Positions 28,855 to 38,359 are shown, numbered from the stretch's first letter. The stretch: DNA of 64,000 bases from Aquimarina macrocephali JAMB N27 (GCF_000520995.1 NZ_JACA01000001.1:372001-436000); one strand, 5' to 3'. Numbers and translations: made by a program. The notes: generated by a model from the letters alone, not told the origin.

Positions 28855-29041
28855 TGATTTTTAGATTAAATAGATTAGCTACATAAAAACAATTGAAGTC
28901 ACTTATAATTAAGAGACAAATCAATGTAGTGTACTTATAATCTTGAAAGGTATTTTTTTAACTCTGGTTTTCCTTGACATTTGTAAGGTTTTTAACATTT
29001 CTCCCTCTAATACAGCAATTTAATCCCTTAAAAATATAAAA

Positions 29042-29410
29042 ATGAACAAGTTGATTTTAGCCTTAAGAATACTACTCGGAGTGATGTTAGTTGTCTTTGG
29101 AAGTAATAAATTTTTTGAATTCATGCCTGCTTTTGAATTTGCCAATCCCGATGCTGGTATTTTTTTTGGTGCATTAGCCAGTAGTTATGTACTAAAGGTA
29201 GTGGGGATTATCGAAGTGATTGTCGGACTTTTACTTCTTACAAATAAAGCAGTTCCCTTTGCCCTGGTATTATTAGCTCCTATTTCTGTAAATATTATTT
29301 TATTCCATGCCACATTAGATCCTGCCAACATTGGTCCCGGAGCATTAGTCTTCCTTATAAACGCTTTCTTAATATTTAAATATTGGGACAAGTATAAAAC
29401 ACTTTTCTAA
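29042..29410 (+). CDS. DoxX-family membrane protein
   Basis: 122 residues, four membrane helices; N-terminal LILALRILLGVMLVVFGSNK and the later LLTNKAVPFALVLLAPISV fit the DoxX family. Proteins of this type are linked to redox or membrane homeostasis, but no specific role can be assigned. Separate from the DoxX-like gene at 21421. Confidence 0.85.
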   Translation: MNKLILALRILLGVMLVVFGSNKFFEFMPAFEFANPDAGIFFGALASSYVLKVVGIIEVIVGLLLLTNKAVPFALVLLAPISVNIILFHATLDPANIGPGALVFLINAFLIFKYWDKYKTLF

Positions 29411-29609
29411 GACCAAAATTTTTCGTTTCTTACAGAAAATTCTGACTGCTCCTGCATATTAATCCTACATGTTGCTATACCCCAAAGCAATATGGTAGAA
29501 ACCTTACTTTCTTTACAGGTTAATTGCGGAGCAGTCTTTTTTATATTTTCTTTAGCATTTATAGACACATCTTTTGATAGATTTGTGAATCATATTAACG
29601 CATTACATC

Positions 29610-31778
29610 ATGAAAAAAGCATTCCTTGTATTATCCATCATTACAATAATGATGGCTTGCAAAAACGAAACTAAAGAAGAACCCTCTAAAACTACCATTG
29701 CATTGAACTACCCTGAAACTAAAACAGTTGATACAGTAGATACATATTTTGGTACTCAAGTAGAAGATCCATATCGGTGGTTAGAAGATGATCGTAGCAA
29801 AGAGACCGAAGACTGGGTGGCTACACAAAACAAAACTACTTTTGGGTATTTAGAAAAGATCCCTTTTAGAAAAGATCTAAAAAAACGCCTATCCGACCTT
29901 TGGAATTATGAAAAAGTTGGCGCTCCTTTTAAAGAAGGAGATTATAGCTATTTTTATAAGAATGACGGACTTCAAAATCAATATGTTATCTATCGTTTTA
30001 AGAATGAAGATGATGATCCCGAAGTTTTTCTGGATCCTAATACCTTTAGTAAAGATGGTACAACATCTCTAGGTGGAGCATTTTTTTCTAAAAACGGAAA
30101 ACTAGTAGCCTATGCTATTTCTGAAGGAGGTAGTGACTGGCGTAAAGTAATTGTTAAAAATGCTGAAACCAAAGAGATCATAGAAGATACTATTGTTGAT
30201 GTTAAGTTTTCTGGAATATCCTGGAAAGGTAACGAAGGCTTTTACTACTCTAGCTACGATAAGCCAGAAGGAAGTGAGCTTTCTGCCAAAACAGATCAAC
30301 ACAAGGTATACTACCATACCCTGGGTACTTCTCAAAAAGACGATGCTTTAATTTTTGGAGGTACACCAGAAGAAAAACACCGATATATTGGTGCAAATGT
30401 TACAGAGGATGATCAGTATCTTATTATTTCTGCCAGTGTTTCTACATCAGGAAATAAGTTATTTATCAAAGACCTTACAAATCCAAATAGTAAACTTGTT
30501 ACTATTATGGGAACTACAGATAGTGACACCTATATTATAGAAAATGTAGGTTCTAAGCTCTATCTTGTTACTAATTTAAATGCGCCCAACCAGAAAATTG
30601 TAACGGTAGATGCCTCTAATCCAACTCCAGAGAACTGGAAAGATTTTATTCCTGAAACTGAAAATGTATTAAGTCCTAATACTGGAGGAGGATACTTCTT
30701 TGCAGAATATATGGTTGATGCTGTTTCTAAAGTAATGCAATATGATTATGATGGTAAATTAATTCGTGAAGTAGAATTACCTGGAGTAGGAAGCATAAAA
30801 GATTTCGAAAGCCAAAAAGAAGAAAAAGAACTGTATTACTCCTTTACCAATTATAAAACACCAAGTAGTATTTATAAATACAATATTGCCGAAGGTACTT
30901 CAGAATTATATCGTAAGCCAAAAATCGACTTCAATCCAGAGAATTACGAAAGCAAGCAGGTTTTTTATACTTCTAAGGATGGTACAAAAATACCGATGAT
31001 TATTACCTATAAAAAAGGCATGGAGCTTAATGGTAAAAACCCAACCATCTTATATGGTTATGGTGGGTTTAATATTAGCCTTACTCCTGCGTTTAGTATT
31101 GCTAATGCGGTATGGATGGAGCAAGGCGGAGTATATGCAGTACCTAACCTAAGAGGTGGTGGTGAGTATGGTAAAAAATGGCACGTTGCCGGAACAAAAA
31201 TGCAGAAACAAAATGTATTTGATGATTTTATCGCTGCAGCAGAATATCTTATAGAAAACAAATATACATCTAGTGATTATTTGGCTATTCGCGGTGGATC
31301 TAATGGAGGATTACTTGTTGGTGCTACAATGACACAGCGACCAGATCTTATGAAAGTGGCATTACCAGCTGTTGGTGTTTTAGACATGTTACGCTATCAT
31401 ACCTTTACTGCAGGAGCAGGATGGGCCTATGATTATGGTACATCAGAAGAAAATAAGGAGATGTTTGATTATATAAAAGGATATTCTCCTGTACATAATG
31501 TAAAAGCCGGGGTTCAATACCCTGCTACTCTGGTTACCACAGGAGATCATGATGACCGTGTAGTACCGGCACACTCATTTAAGTTTGCAGCACAGTTACA
31601 AGCAAAACAATCAGGTGATAATCCTACATTGATTAGAATTGAAACCAAAGCCGGTCATGGCGCAGGAACACCGGTAAGCAAAACTATCGAACAATATGCC
31701 GATATTTTTGGTTTTACACTCTACAATATGGGATACGAAGTATTACCAGAAAAAGTTACCGACGAAGTAAAAGGATAG
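29610..31778 (+). CDS. Prolyl oligopeptidase, S9A family lipoprotein
   Basis: Cleaves proline-containing oligopeptides. 722 residues with a lipoprotein signal ending at Cys17 (IITIMMAC). Beta-propeller N-domain ([19 protein letters not shown] is the diagnostic start), then an alpha/beta-hydrolase domain: nucleophile Ser in [12 protein letters not shown], Asp in [13 protein letters not shown], His in [10 protein letters not shown]. The overall length is typical. It acts in the periplasm, consistent with the M14 peptidase nearby; together they suggest peptide scavenging. Confidence 0.96.
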   Translation: MKKAFLVLSIITIMMACKNETKEEPSKTTIALNYPETKTVDTVDTYFGTQVEDPYRWLEDDRSKETEDWVATQNKTTFGYLEKIPFRKDLKKRLSDLWNYEKVGAPFKEGDYSYFYKNDGLQNQYVIYRFKNEDDDPEVFLDPNTFSKDGTTSLGGAFFSKNGKLVAYAISEGGSDWRKVIVKNAETKEIIEDTIVDVKFSGISWKGNEGFYYSSYDKPEGSELSAKTDQHKVYYHTLGTSQKDDALIFGGTPEEKHRYIGANVTEDDQYLIISASVSTSGNKLFIKDLTNPNSKLVTIMGTTDSDTYIIENVGSKLYLVTNLNAPNQKIVTVDASNPTPENWKDFIPETENVLSPNTGGGYFFAEYMVDAVSKVMQYDYDGKLIREVELPGVGSIKDFESQKEEKELYYSFTNYKTPSSIYKYNIAEGTSELYRKPKIDFNPENYESKQVFYTSKDGTKIPMIITYKKGMELNGKNPTILYGYGGFNISLTPAFSIANAVWMEQGGVYAVPNLRGGGEYGKKWHVAGTKMQKQNVFDDFIAAAEYLIENKYTSSDYLAIRGGSNGGLLVGATMTQRPDLMKVALPAVGVLDMLRYHTFTAGAGWAYDYGTSEENKEMFDYIKGYSPVHNVKAGVQYPATLVTTGDHDDRVVPAHSFKFAAQLQAKQSGDNPTLIRIETKAGHGAGTPVSKTIEQYADIFGFTLYNMGYEVLPEKVTDEVKG

Positions 31779-31788
31779 CCTTTTTAAC

Positions 31789-31868
31789 TGAAGTGATTTA
31801 AACTTTTTTGATTCTGGCGAAAAATAGTTATTTTTTATAGCGAATTGAAAAAAGTTTAAATCACTTCA
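31789..31868. repeat. Long perfect inverted repeat after the S9 peptidase
   Basis: TGAAGTGATTTAAACTTTTT starts the left arm 31789-31809, and its exact 21-base reverse complement is at 31848-31868, separated by 38 bases that are themselves partly self-complementary. A terminator role is likely, or a small MITE-like insertion. It is followed by another hairpin. Confidence 0.7.
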
Positions 31869-31891
31869 CTAAGAACTCGTCTTAAAAAAAT

Positions 31892-31927
31892 AAAAAATCC
31901 GTTTTCTGAAAAGAGGCGGATTTTTTT
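31892..31927 (+). terminator. Rho-independent terminator
   Basis: AAAAAATCCG (31892-31901) and CGGATTTTTT (31917-31926) with a 15-base loop and a T run. It lies just before the ABC ATPase gene. Confidence 0.8.
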
Positions 31928-31951
31928 GTTAAAGTTCAATATATTTGAGTA

Positions 31952-32923
31952 ATGTTAAAAGTAGACAATATATCCTTCGCGTATGATCAGCTTCCCGTTT
32001 TAAAAAACGTTAGTTTTACCATTGAAAAAGGGCAGCATATTGCCCTAATTGGTGCCAGTGGTTGTGGAAAAAGTACCTTATTAAAAATCATTTATGGCCT
32101 TTTACAAGTACAGGAAGGAGAACTATCCTGGAATGACACTAAAATATTAGGGCCGCTTTTTAATCTTGTACCTGGTGAAGAAAATATGAAATACCTCTCA
32201 CAAGGTTTTGAGCTGCAATCCTATCGAAGTGTTGTAGAAAATATCGGGCAATACTTATCTAATTTTCAGCCAGAATTAAAACAAGGTAGAGTACATGAAT
32301 TACTCGATATTGTAGAAATGAGCGATTTTGCCAATACCAAAGTCGAAAATCTGAGTGGCGGTCAAAAACAAAGAGTAGCACTGGCAAAAGCATTGGCCAA
32401 AAGACCAGAATTGTTATTACTTGACGAACCTTTTGGGAATATCGACAATTTCAGACGTAGTTCTTTAAGAAGAAATCTATTTAGATATCTAAAACGTAAT
32501 AAAATTACAAGTATCACCGCTACACATGATAAAACGGATATCCTCTCTTTTGCAGATCAGACGATTGTTATTCGCCAAGGCGAAATTTTAACTCAAGAAG
32601 ATACAATCGCTTTATATCAAAATCCTACTGATTATTATATTGCTTCTCTTTTTGGAGAAGTGAATGAAATACAGCTTTCTTCCTTTACAGCATCTGATAG
32701 TCAGGATACCATTTTGGTCTACCCTCATGAGATCGAAGTTAACTCTAATTCTATGACAAAGGCGCGAGTAAAAAATGCATATTTCAACGGGGGCTATTAC
32801 TTGATTGAAGCGATACTCGACAATACAATTCTCTTTTTTGAACACCATAGTAAATTAACCGCTCCCAAAATGATTGGGATTACAATTCCTGAAGAAATCA
32901 TTGAGAAAAGAAAACAAATCTAG
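31952..32923 (+). CDS. ABC transporter ATP-binding protein with C-terminal TOBE-like region
   Basis: 323 residues. Walker A GASGCGKST (34-42), signature LSGGQKQR (134-141), Walker B LLLLDEP (154-160). The C-terminal hundred residues (about 235-323) look like the TOBE extension of importer ATPases of the Fe3+/spermidine/sulphate class. No permease or binding-protein gene lies beside it, so the substrate is unknown. Confidence 0.9.
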   Translation: MLKVDNISFAYDQLPVLKNVSFTIEKGQHIALIGASGCGKSTLLKIIYGLLQVQEGELSWNDTKILGPLFNLVPGEENMKYLSQGFELQSYRSVVENIGQYLSNFQPELKQGRVHELLDIVEMSDFANTKVENLSGGQKQRVALAKALAKRPELLLLDEPFGNIDNFRRSSLRRNLFRYLKRNKITSITATHDKTDILSFADQTIVIRQGEILTQEDTIALYQNPTDYYIASLFGEVNEIQLSSFTASDSQDTILVYPHEIEVNSNSMTKARVKNAYFNGGYYLIEAILDNTILFFEHHSKLTAPKMIGITIPEEIIEKRKQI

Positions 32924-32955
32924 TTGTTGTAGTTTGTTAACTTAAGATCCAGCTA

Positions 32956-34665
32956 TCAACTTTCCAGTGCTTTTATTTTTTTCACAAAATAAGATGGATA
33001 TATTCCAGCTTTTCTATGAAAAGATTTAGAAAACACTTCTGTAGAATTAAATCCAGCCTCAGAAGCCAAAGCTTTAATCGTATACTTTTGAAGTTTACTA
33101 TCTGTTTTTAATTGATCAATGATATAATCTATTCTTAAATCATTTATATAAGTTGTGAAAGTTTTCTTTTGATAGTACTTAATTACTTTCGTCAAATATT
33201 TTGAATTTGTATTTAATTTCGTTGCCAAAATACCCGATGTAAGATTTGTTTTTAAAAATCCATTATTTTTTTCAAAATTATTTAGCCCTTCTAATATCAT
33301 TTCGACTACATCATTGGCAATACCAATACCAGTATCCACTCTCGTATTCTCATCTTTTAATACTATATCTTTTTGATTTATTAATTCCTCAAAACGAATT
33401 CTATACTTTTTATTTTTTTTATAATAAAGTATAAAACCAGTAATAATAACACCAATAAAAATTAGTAAAATAATTAAACTATATTGGGATCTATTATTTT
33501 TAGTTTGAAGTTCATTAATCAATTTTACTTTTTCAGAAAGTAAAATTGGGGTATCATATTCCTTGATTAATTTATTATTTACATCTTTAAAATTATTATC
33601 AATAATACTATCATTATATAGCAACTTATTAATATAATACAGCTGATTATTTTTATCATCAATGGATTTATAATACTTAATAATTTCTAAATATGCAGAC
33701 CTAGTTTTCGGAATTAAATAATTCGTTTTCTGAAGAAGGGAATCTATTTTTTTATAGTAAGTAACTCCGACTTCTCTTTTAGATAAAGCATCATATGATT
33801 TGCCTAAAAAAAAGTAAGCATCCATTAAATTATAGTTTTCAAAATATGCCTCATTTTCCGGTTTTAATAATTCATATACTACTCGATCAATTTTTTTAAT
33901 AGCATTCTTATATTCTTCATCATAATATTGAAGTATTCCTTCATTTAATCTAAACAATACTTGTATCGGTTTTTGATCCGCCATCTTCATCCCTTCATTA
34001 TTGATTATATATGCAGAATCTAATTCTTTATTCTGCCTATATGTAGTTACTAGTTCCGAAAGAGTAATCAGGTATCCTATAGAATCATTTAGTTGCTTCC
34101 CTATATTTAATTTTTCATATTTTAAACACTTTTTAAAAAGTAATTTTGCTTCCTCATGTTTGCCAAACTTTCTTTTTACTATGGCAATATTATGTTGTAT
34201 AATAGAAATGTAGATTGAAAATTTTGTCTTTTTAGCTAGTTCTAAACTTTCAAGATAATCATCCAGTGCTATATCAAAAAAAGCAGCAGTTTCATATACT
34301 GTCCCTTTATAATTCTTGAGAATAACCAAATATTTTTCATGATTATTTGTTTTCTTTACCATACTAATTGCACTATCAATATATATGATGCGCTTTTCAA
34401 AATCATCTGGATAAAGTTGAGATGTAAAATATAATCCTGTTGTTATTTTAAGAGCATCTTTATCATTTTTCCCCTTTTGTAAATAGGCTTCTGCATATAA
34501 TCCAGCATTTGTAGAATTTGTCTTAATAAGATCGTAAAACCTTTCTCTAATTCCTTTATATTCTAACTTAATTAAAGAATCCAGAGTTTTAGAGTCTTGA
34601 TTTTGCCCATATAGAATATTTTGACATAGTAGTACTGTGAGTATATAAAAAAATAATTTATGCAC
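32956..34665 (-). CDS. TPR-containing AraC-type transcriptional regulator
   Basis: 569 residues: signal-like leader (FFYILTVLLCQNILYGQ), TPR-like helical repeats to about residue 385, one membrane helix (SLIILLIFIGVIITGFILYY, about 400-420), then a cytoplasmic AraC-type DNA-binding domain (about 460-565, with KALASEAGFNSTEVFSKSFH and KAGIYPSYFVKKI). The layout is that of one-component membrane regulators common in Flavobacteriaceae. It is a paralogue of the partial gene at 1-1097; each lies within 300 bases of an A-B module. Confidence 0.9.
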   Translation of the reverse strand: MHKLFFYILTVLLCQNILYGQNQDSKTLDSLIKLEYKGIRERFYDLIKTNSTNAGLYAEAYLQKGKNDKDALKITTGLYFTSQLYPDDFEKRIIYIDSAISMVKKTNNHEKYLVILKNYKGTVYETAAFFDIALDDYLESLELAKKTKFSIYISIIQHNIAIVKRKFGKHEEAKLLFKKCLKYEKLNIGKQLNDSIGYLITLSELVTTYRQNKELDSAYIINNEGMKMADQKPIQVLFRLNEGILQYYDEEYKNAIKKIDRVVYELLKPENEAYFENYNLMDAYFFLGKSYDALSKREVGVTYYKKIDSLLQKTNYLIPKTRSAYLEIIKYYKSIDDKNNQLYYINKLLYNDSIIDNNFKDVNNKLIKEYDTPILLSEKVKLINELQTKNNRSQYSLIILLIFIGVIITGFILYYKKNKKYRIRFEELINQKDIVLKDENTRVDTGIGIANDVVEMILEGLNNFEKNNGFLKTNLTSGILATKLNTNSKYLTKVIKYYQKKTFTTYINDLRIDYIIDQLKTDSKLQKYTIKALASEAGFNSTEVFSKSFHRKAGIYPSYFVKKIKALES

Positions 34666-34859
34666 GTGTGTTTGATATAATTCTTACTTAAATATTTTGG
34701 CATTTATATTCTTTTAAACCTACAATTCCTTCAAATAAGGTTATTCTTTACAAGTTCAAAAACAAAACAAATATACACTAATATACCCTATCTATAATCT
34801 ATACATATTATTTTGACAATCAATTTATTGCATAGATATGTTTTTAAGTTTATTATAGT

Positions 34860-34901
34860 CTTAATTCTAGAATTTTGACCTCTTAATTCTAGAATCTGGA
34901 C
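34860..34901. promoter_or_regulatory. Tandem operator-like repeats before A-B module copy 2
   Basis: CTTAATTCTAGAATTTTGAC (34860-34879) and CTTAATTCTAGAATCTGGAC (34882-34901): two 20-base direct repeats with a 22-base period (two helical turns), each centred on the palindrome ATTCTAGAAT. They abut the TTG element at 34911. No equivalent is seen at copy 1. Confidence 0.55.
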
Positions 34902-34910
34902 ATACTCCTC

Positions 34911-34942
34911 TTGCACTAGCGTAATTCTCCCTGTTATATTTG
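34911..34942 (+). promoter_or_regulatory. Bacteroidota-type promoter of A-B module copy 2
   Basis: TTG at 34911-34913 and TATATTTG at 34935-34942 with a 21-base spacer, near-identical to the promoter at 1361-1392. Confidence 0.75.
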
Positions 34943-34962
34943 ATTCCATAAAAACAACCAAC

Positions 34963-35229
34963 ATGGATTCTTCAGCATATAACAGCAAATACCGGTTTAT
35001 GTCCGATATCTTAAAAACGTTACACCTTACTATGGATACTTTTATCTATAACCTAGCTCACCATACACCTTATGAGATGCTACTCTATCGCTGGATTAAT
35101 AAACTATATACCAAAGGGATATCTAGTGAAGAAGCCATACAACTGATCTATAAAGCACGTAATATACTATTGCTTAACCCAAAAAATGGTTTGTGTACCC
35201 CCCCAGAGCCTATCGATACCCCTTCTTAA
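34963..35229 (+). CDS. Small protein A, copy 2 of the recurring module
   Basis: 88 residues, starting MDSSAYNSKYRFMSDILKTL. It matches copy 1 at most positions, and the stretch YNLAHHTPYEM is identical. Gene B follows after 12 bases. Soluble, helical, no signal peptide; family unrecognised. The tail after NGLC is Pro/Thr-rich and is the most variable part. It lies at the left end of the accessory island that carries the RiPP locus. Confidence 0.78.
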   Translation: MDSSAYNSKYRFMSDILKTLHLTMDTFIYNLAHHTPYEMLLYRWINKLYTKGISSEEAIQLIYKARNILLLNPKNGLCTPPEPIDTPS

Positions 35230-35241
35230 ACTTACCTACTT

Positions 35242-35463
35242 ATGTTTATGCATTATGATCAACTATGTACAACACAAAAAGCTTTGGTACATCGTAAATT
35301 AATAGCAAGAACAAAAGCTCCCCAAGAGACCGTACTTAAAGTACTCACACATATTAACCCTGTATTAAAAATAATAGACAGAGATGTACTTATGATGTAC
35401 TATATGATGAGCAAAATAGAACAGAAAATACAAGAAGAATTACGAATATCAAATACTGAATGA
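35242..35463 (+). CDS. Small protein B, copy 2 of the recurring module
   Basis: 73 residues, the same length as copy 1, with the conserved VLKVLTHINPVLKIIDRDVL segment and a Met-rich stretch (VLMMYYMMSKIEQKI) not seen in the other copies. It starts 12 bases after protein A, so translation is probably coupled. Function unknown. Confidence 0.72.
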   Translation: MFMHYDQLCTTQKALVHRKLIARTKAPQETVLKVLTHINPVLKIIDRDVLMMYYMMSKIEQKIQEELRISNTE

Positions 35464-35618
35464 TGAATATCGAAGTGTTGAAATGTAAAACCGAAAAATA
35501 ATAAATGACAAATGTTAAAGTGAGAAGTTGGGAGTCGGATGTTGGAAGTCCGTAACGTCATCGGACTTCAGACCTCCGGCTTCAGATAACAAAAAAACTA
35601 TCAACAAAAAATAAAAAA

Positions 35619-36092
35619 ATGAGAAACATCATTCAAGATCTATTAACACAGGAAGAAAGAGATCAGGCAGAAAAATTAGTGGCACAACTAGAAGCTATGT
35701 TTACCAATAAGCTAGCAGCCTTAACAGAAAAAGAACGAGGGAGCTACAAGGCCATTAATGAGACCAATAAATTGTTTGTAAATAAGGTTTGGGACTATCG
35801 CCAAAACAGTAGTACACTTAGTTCTCCCGATGTAGACTGGGAAGAGTTTGAAAACGATTATAAAGCTCGTGTATTTGCAGAAAACCTATTGGGTCGTGTA
35901 GAAAGCCTGGCTTATCGATTAGAAAGTACCAAAATCCTGCATGATTATGATAATTATCAGGATTCTTTAAATGACTACGCCTATTCACAGTATAGCAAGG
36001 GAGCGGGGAAACCTGGTTTTACCGAAAAAGTAGCCGAACTGAAGCAGTTTTTTAATCGTACCAAAAGTACTCCAAAAACAGATCCTACTTAA
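35619..36092 (+). CDS. Hypothetical helical protein, 157 residues
   Basis: A highly charged, largely helical protein (LTQEERDQAEKLVAQLEAMF at the start; coiled-coil-like stretches throughout) ending in a Lys/Thr-rich tail. No signal peptide. Family not recognised. It follows the A-B module by 155 bases, and a repeat-rich 300-base stretch follows it. It may belong to the same accessory set. Confidence 0.65.
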   Translation: MRNIIQDLLTQEERDQAEKLVAQLEAMFTNKLAALTEKERGSYKAINETNKLFVNKVWDYRQNSSTLSSPDVDWEEFENDYKARVFAENLLGRVESLAYRLESTKILHDYDNYQDSLNDYAYSQYSKGAGKPGFTEKVAELKQFFNRTKSTPKTDPT

Positions 36093-36115
36093 GAATAGTT
36101 GATATAGACCTTCTG

Positions 36116-36400
36116 ATGGATCAAAAAGACGTTCTGTTAGGCACCTGTGTCTCAAATTTAGGGATTGGGGTTCCAAAATTGGGTACAGGGAGTCTAATTT
36201 TAGAGAACAGAGACTCAAATTTAGACGTTGACCACTCAACGTTGAGCCTCGAAGGTCTAAATTTTCATCAAAAAGCTCCAACAGAAGGTCAAAAAGACGA
36301 AACCATTGATGAACAGCATACAAATTTTAAGTAAAAGGGTTCAAATTTTAACCCAGGAGGTCGAAAATCCTACAGTAACCACCAAATTTTGACCTCGAGG
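36116..36400 (+). repeat. Stretch with spaced CAAATTT-type repeats
   Basis: At least six variants of TCAAATTTA / TCTAAATTTT occur at irregular 20-60 base spacing (for example near 36152, 36192, 36216, 36257, 36320, 36342 and 36382), often followed by a G-rich run or GACC. A 72-codon frame (36116-36334) runs through it but encodes an unconvincing Leu/Gly/Asn-rich sequence that mirrors the repeats (SNLGIG, GSLILENRDSNLD). I favour a repeat or regulatory region over a gene. Confidence 0.4.
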
Positions 36401-36443
36401 CATTAAACAATTGCAAAAAAACAAAGTAAAGGGAAAACACATT

Positions 36444-36716
36444 ATGAACATCATTATCAAACAGATTGAGCTTATAGATCGGGTTGATCAACTTATTCGC
36501 CTGCAAGCCACAGGATCACCAGATGATCTTGCGTATCGATTAGGAATCTCTAAAACCAAACTGTACCGTATTATCAATACCATGAAAACCTTAAATGCCC
36601 CTATAGAATATGATATCACAACACAGAGTTTTGTGTATGCAGAAGCGGTAGGGTTTACATTCGGGTTTTATCCAAGACAGCAAAAATATAGAAAGTTAGA
36701 TCCTTTTGTGAGCTAA
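36444..36716 (+). CDS. Small helix-turn-helix protein
   Basis: 90 residues from ATG 36444; an upstream in-frame TTG at 36411 is less likely. It has a winged-helix/HTH_11-like segment: IELIDRVDQLIRLQATGSPD followed by LAYRLGISKTKLYRIINTMK, a clear recognition helix. The short C-terminal part is aromatic. Probably a local regulator. It lies 183 bases upstream of the RiPP precursor, with an 18-base palindrome between, so it may regulate that locus. Confidence 0.75.
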   Translation: MNIIIKQIELIDRVDQLIRLQATGSPDDLAYRLGISKTKLYRIINTMKTLNAPIEYDITTQSFVYAEAVGFTFGFYPRQQKYRKLDPFVS

Positions 36717-36825
36717 GAAAGAGAAAAATGAAAAGTGAAAACGGTTGGAAGTCGAGAGTCAGAAGTAAAAATTAACACTTCGGGTAACAAACATCAGACA
36801 ACAAAAAACTAACAAACACTAACAA

Positions 36826-36843
36826 ACACGTTGCGCAACGTGT
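36826..36843. promoter_or_regulatory. Perfect 18-base palindrome upstream of the RiPP precursor
   Basis: ACACGTTGCGCAACGTGT is an exact palindrome, preceded by the direct repeat ACTAACAAACACTAACAAAC. It lies 56 bases before the precursor start. A dimeric regulator, perhaps the HTH protein at 36444, is a candidate binder. Confidence 0.5.
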
Positions 36844-36899
36844 GGCGGAAACCGAAAAGCCTTTAATAGAGTAGGTGTTAATTATTAAATATTTTTTTT

Positions 36900-37055
36900 A
36901 TGAAAACTTTAAATGATGATTTATTCAAGTCAGCCGCCCTTGAAAAAAGAGAGCAACTGGCAATCAAAGGGGGTCACAATTCTACAAGAATTACGACTGA
37001 TGTAAAAACAGGGGAGGTAACTTGTGATGGACACATGTGTGATGATCAAGTTTAA
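36900..37055 (+). CDS. gwsA: Grasp-with-spasm RiPP precursor peptide
   Basis: A 51-residue peptide starting MKTLNDDLFKSAALEKREQL, a Bacteroidota GG-type leader with an AIKGG processing site at residues 21-25. The core (26-51) is HNSTRITTDVKTGEVTC and onwards: rich in Ser/Thr, Asp/Glu and Lys, with two Cys near the end. Acidic and hydroxyl side chains are the usual substrates of ATP-grasp macrocyclases, which form ester or amide cross-links. It precedes the ATP-grasp and SPASM genes, with a hairpin between. Confidence 0.85.
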   Translation: MKTLNDDLFKSAALEKREQLAIKGGHNSTRITTDVKTGEVTCDGHMCDDQV

Positions 37056-37065
37056 TTAGTGTACT

Positions 37066-37100
37066 AAATTCTCAAGGAGAAATTTTCTCCTTGAGAATTT
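37066..37100 (+). terminator. Hairpin between precursor and maturase genes
   Basis: AAATTCTCAAGGAGAAA (37066-37082) is followed after one base by its exact reverse complement (37084-37100). There is no long T run, so partial termination or attenuation is likely, giving more precursor than enzyme mRNA. Confidence 0.7.
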
Positions 37101-37119
37101 ATAATTTAAGATTTGATTT

Positions 37120-38148
37120 ATGATTTTAATATTAAGTAGGGAAAGTGCAGAAAGCACAACAGAAGCTATAATTGATTGGTTAAATTTTTATAATAAACCT
37201 TATTATCGATTTAACGGGAAAGATTTGTTTAATGGTAAAATCGAGGTTAATTTCTTTTTAGATAAGGTTCAAAAAAAATGGTTGTTTATCATTAAAGATG
37301 GAAACCTGATCATAAAAAGTAGCGACATAAGCGCAGTATGGTTTAGACGTTTTTTTGACTTTGAAACAAGGGATCGTATTAAGTTTCAAACTGATGATAT
37401 TAAGGAATTTATTGCTATAGATAAAATTAATGCCTATCATTTTAAAGAAGCTCTAAATATTTTTAGATTATTTGAAAAATCGTTAAACAATATTTTTTGG
37501 TTAAACAGGCCATCAGATTCTACAGATAAATTGAAAATATTAGAATTAGCAATTTCATGTGGCCTACAAGTTCCAGAAACGTTAATAACAAATAATAAGA
37601 TGGAACTGTCTAAATTTATAGAGGCACAAAAACATATCATTACTAAAGCAACAACAGATGGTACTGGTTTTAAAATAGGTAAAGAATATTTATCCGGATT
37701 AACGACTAAAATTGATAACGAAAAAATAAATCATTGTAAACATGATATTTTCTTTCCTTCCTTATTTCAGAATCAAATAAAAAAAATATATGAAATAAGA
37801 GTTTTTTATTTATGTGGTGAATTTTATTCTGCTGCAATATTCTCGCAAAATAATACAAACACAGAAATCGATTATAGAAACTATGACGAAGAACGCCCCA
37901 ATAGGGTAGAGCCTATTGATTTACCATTGGATATTAAAAAAAAGGTAAATAAACTTATGAATATATTAAACATGAATTGTGGTTCAATAGATTTAATGAA
38001 ATCAATAGATGGGATATATTACTTTTTGGAGGTTAACCCTGTTGGCCAGTTTTTAGGGATTTCTGAAGAAGGAAATTTCCAGTTAGATAAAAAAGTCAGC
38101 TTAAAATTAATAGAAAAATCAAATGAAAAAGAAAAATCTAAGTGTTGA
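37120..38148 (+). CDS. gwsG: Grasp-with-spasm ATP-grasp peptide maturase
   Basis: 342 residues of the ATP-grasp family that modifies RiPP precursors (the same class as graspetide/microviridin ligases). N-terminal MILILSRESAESTTEAIIDW and AVWFRRFFDFE are typical of the subfamily. Central ATP-binding KATTDGTGFKIG and YEIRVFYLCGEFYSAAIFSQ follow, and the C-terminal metal-binding segment is YYFLEVNPVGQF. It should join acidic side chains of GwsA to Ser/Thr/Lys. It overlaps the 78-residue gene by 26 bases. Confidence 0.9.
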   Translation: MILILSRESAESTTEAIIDWLNFYNKPYYRFNGKDLFNGKIEVNFFLDKVQKKWLFIIKDGNLIIKSSDISAVWFRRFFDFETRDRIKFQTDDIKEFIAIDKINAYHFKEALNIFRLFEKSLNNIFWLNRPSDSTDKLKILELAISCGLQVPETLITNNKMELSKFIEAQKHIITKATTDGTGFKIGKEYLSGLTTKIDNEKINHCKHDIFFPSLFQNQIKKIYEIRVFYLCGEFYSAAIFSQNNTNTEIDYRNYDEERPNRVEPIDLPLDIKKKVNKLMNILNMNCGSIDLMKSIDGIYYFLEVNPVGQFLGISEEGNFQLDKKVSLKLIEKSNEKEKSKC

Positions 38149-38359
38149 ATATATTAGAAGCAATTTTAGGTTACAGTTTATATTGTATGCAACAGATGTG
38201 ATGGAGGCAATCGAAGATTCTGAATCTTTTCAAATAAAAAAATATAGACTATCAGATGAAGCTTCTTATTATAAGTCAAAAAAATACGTTTGCTTTAAAA
38301 ATTCACCCATAGTATCAAAACTTGATATTCTTAAAAATCCAGATCATGTTGATCAATGA
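38123..38359 (+). CDS. Small protein between the ATP-grasp and SPASM genes
   Basis: A 78-residue basic soluble protein (MKKKNLSVEYIRSNFRLQF...), starting inside the end of the ATP-grasp gene and ending 14 bases inside the SPASM gene. This double overlap strongly suggests a coupled, real gene. Family not recognised. A leader-recognition or accessory role is an inference from position only. Confidence 0.7.
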   Translation: MKKKNLSVEYIRSNFRLQFILYATDVMEAIEDSESFQIKKYRLSDEASYYKSKKYVCFKNSPIVSKLDILKNPDHVDQ

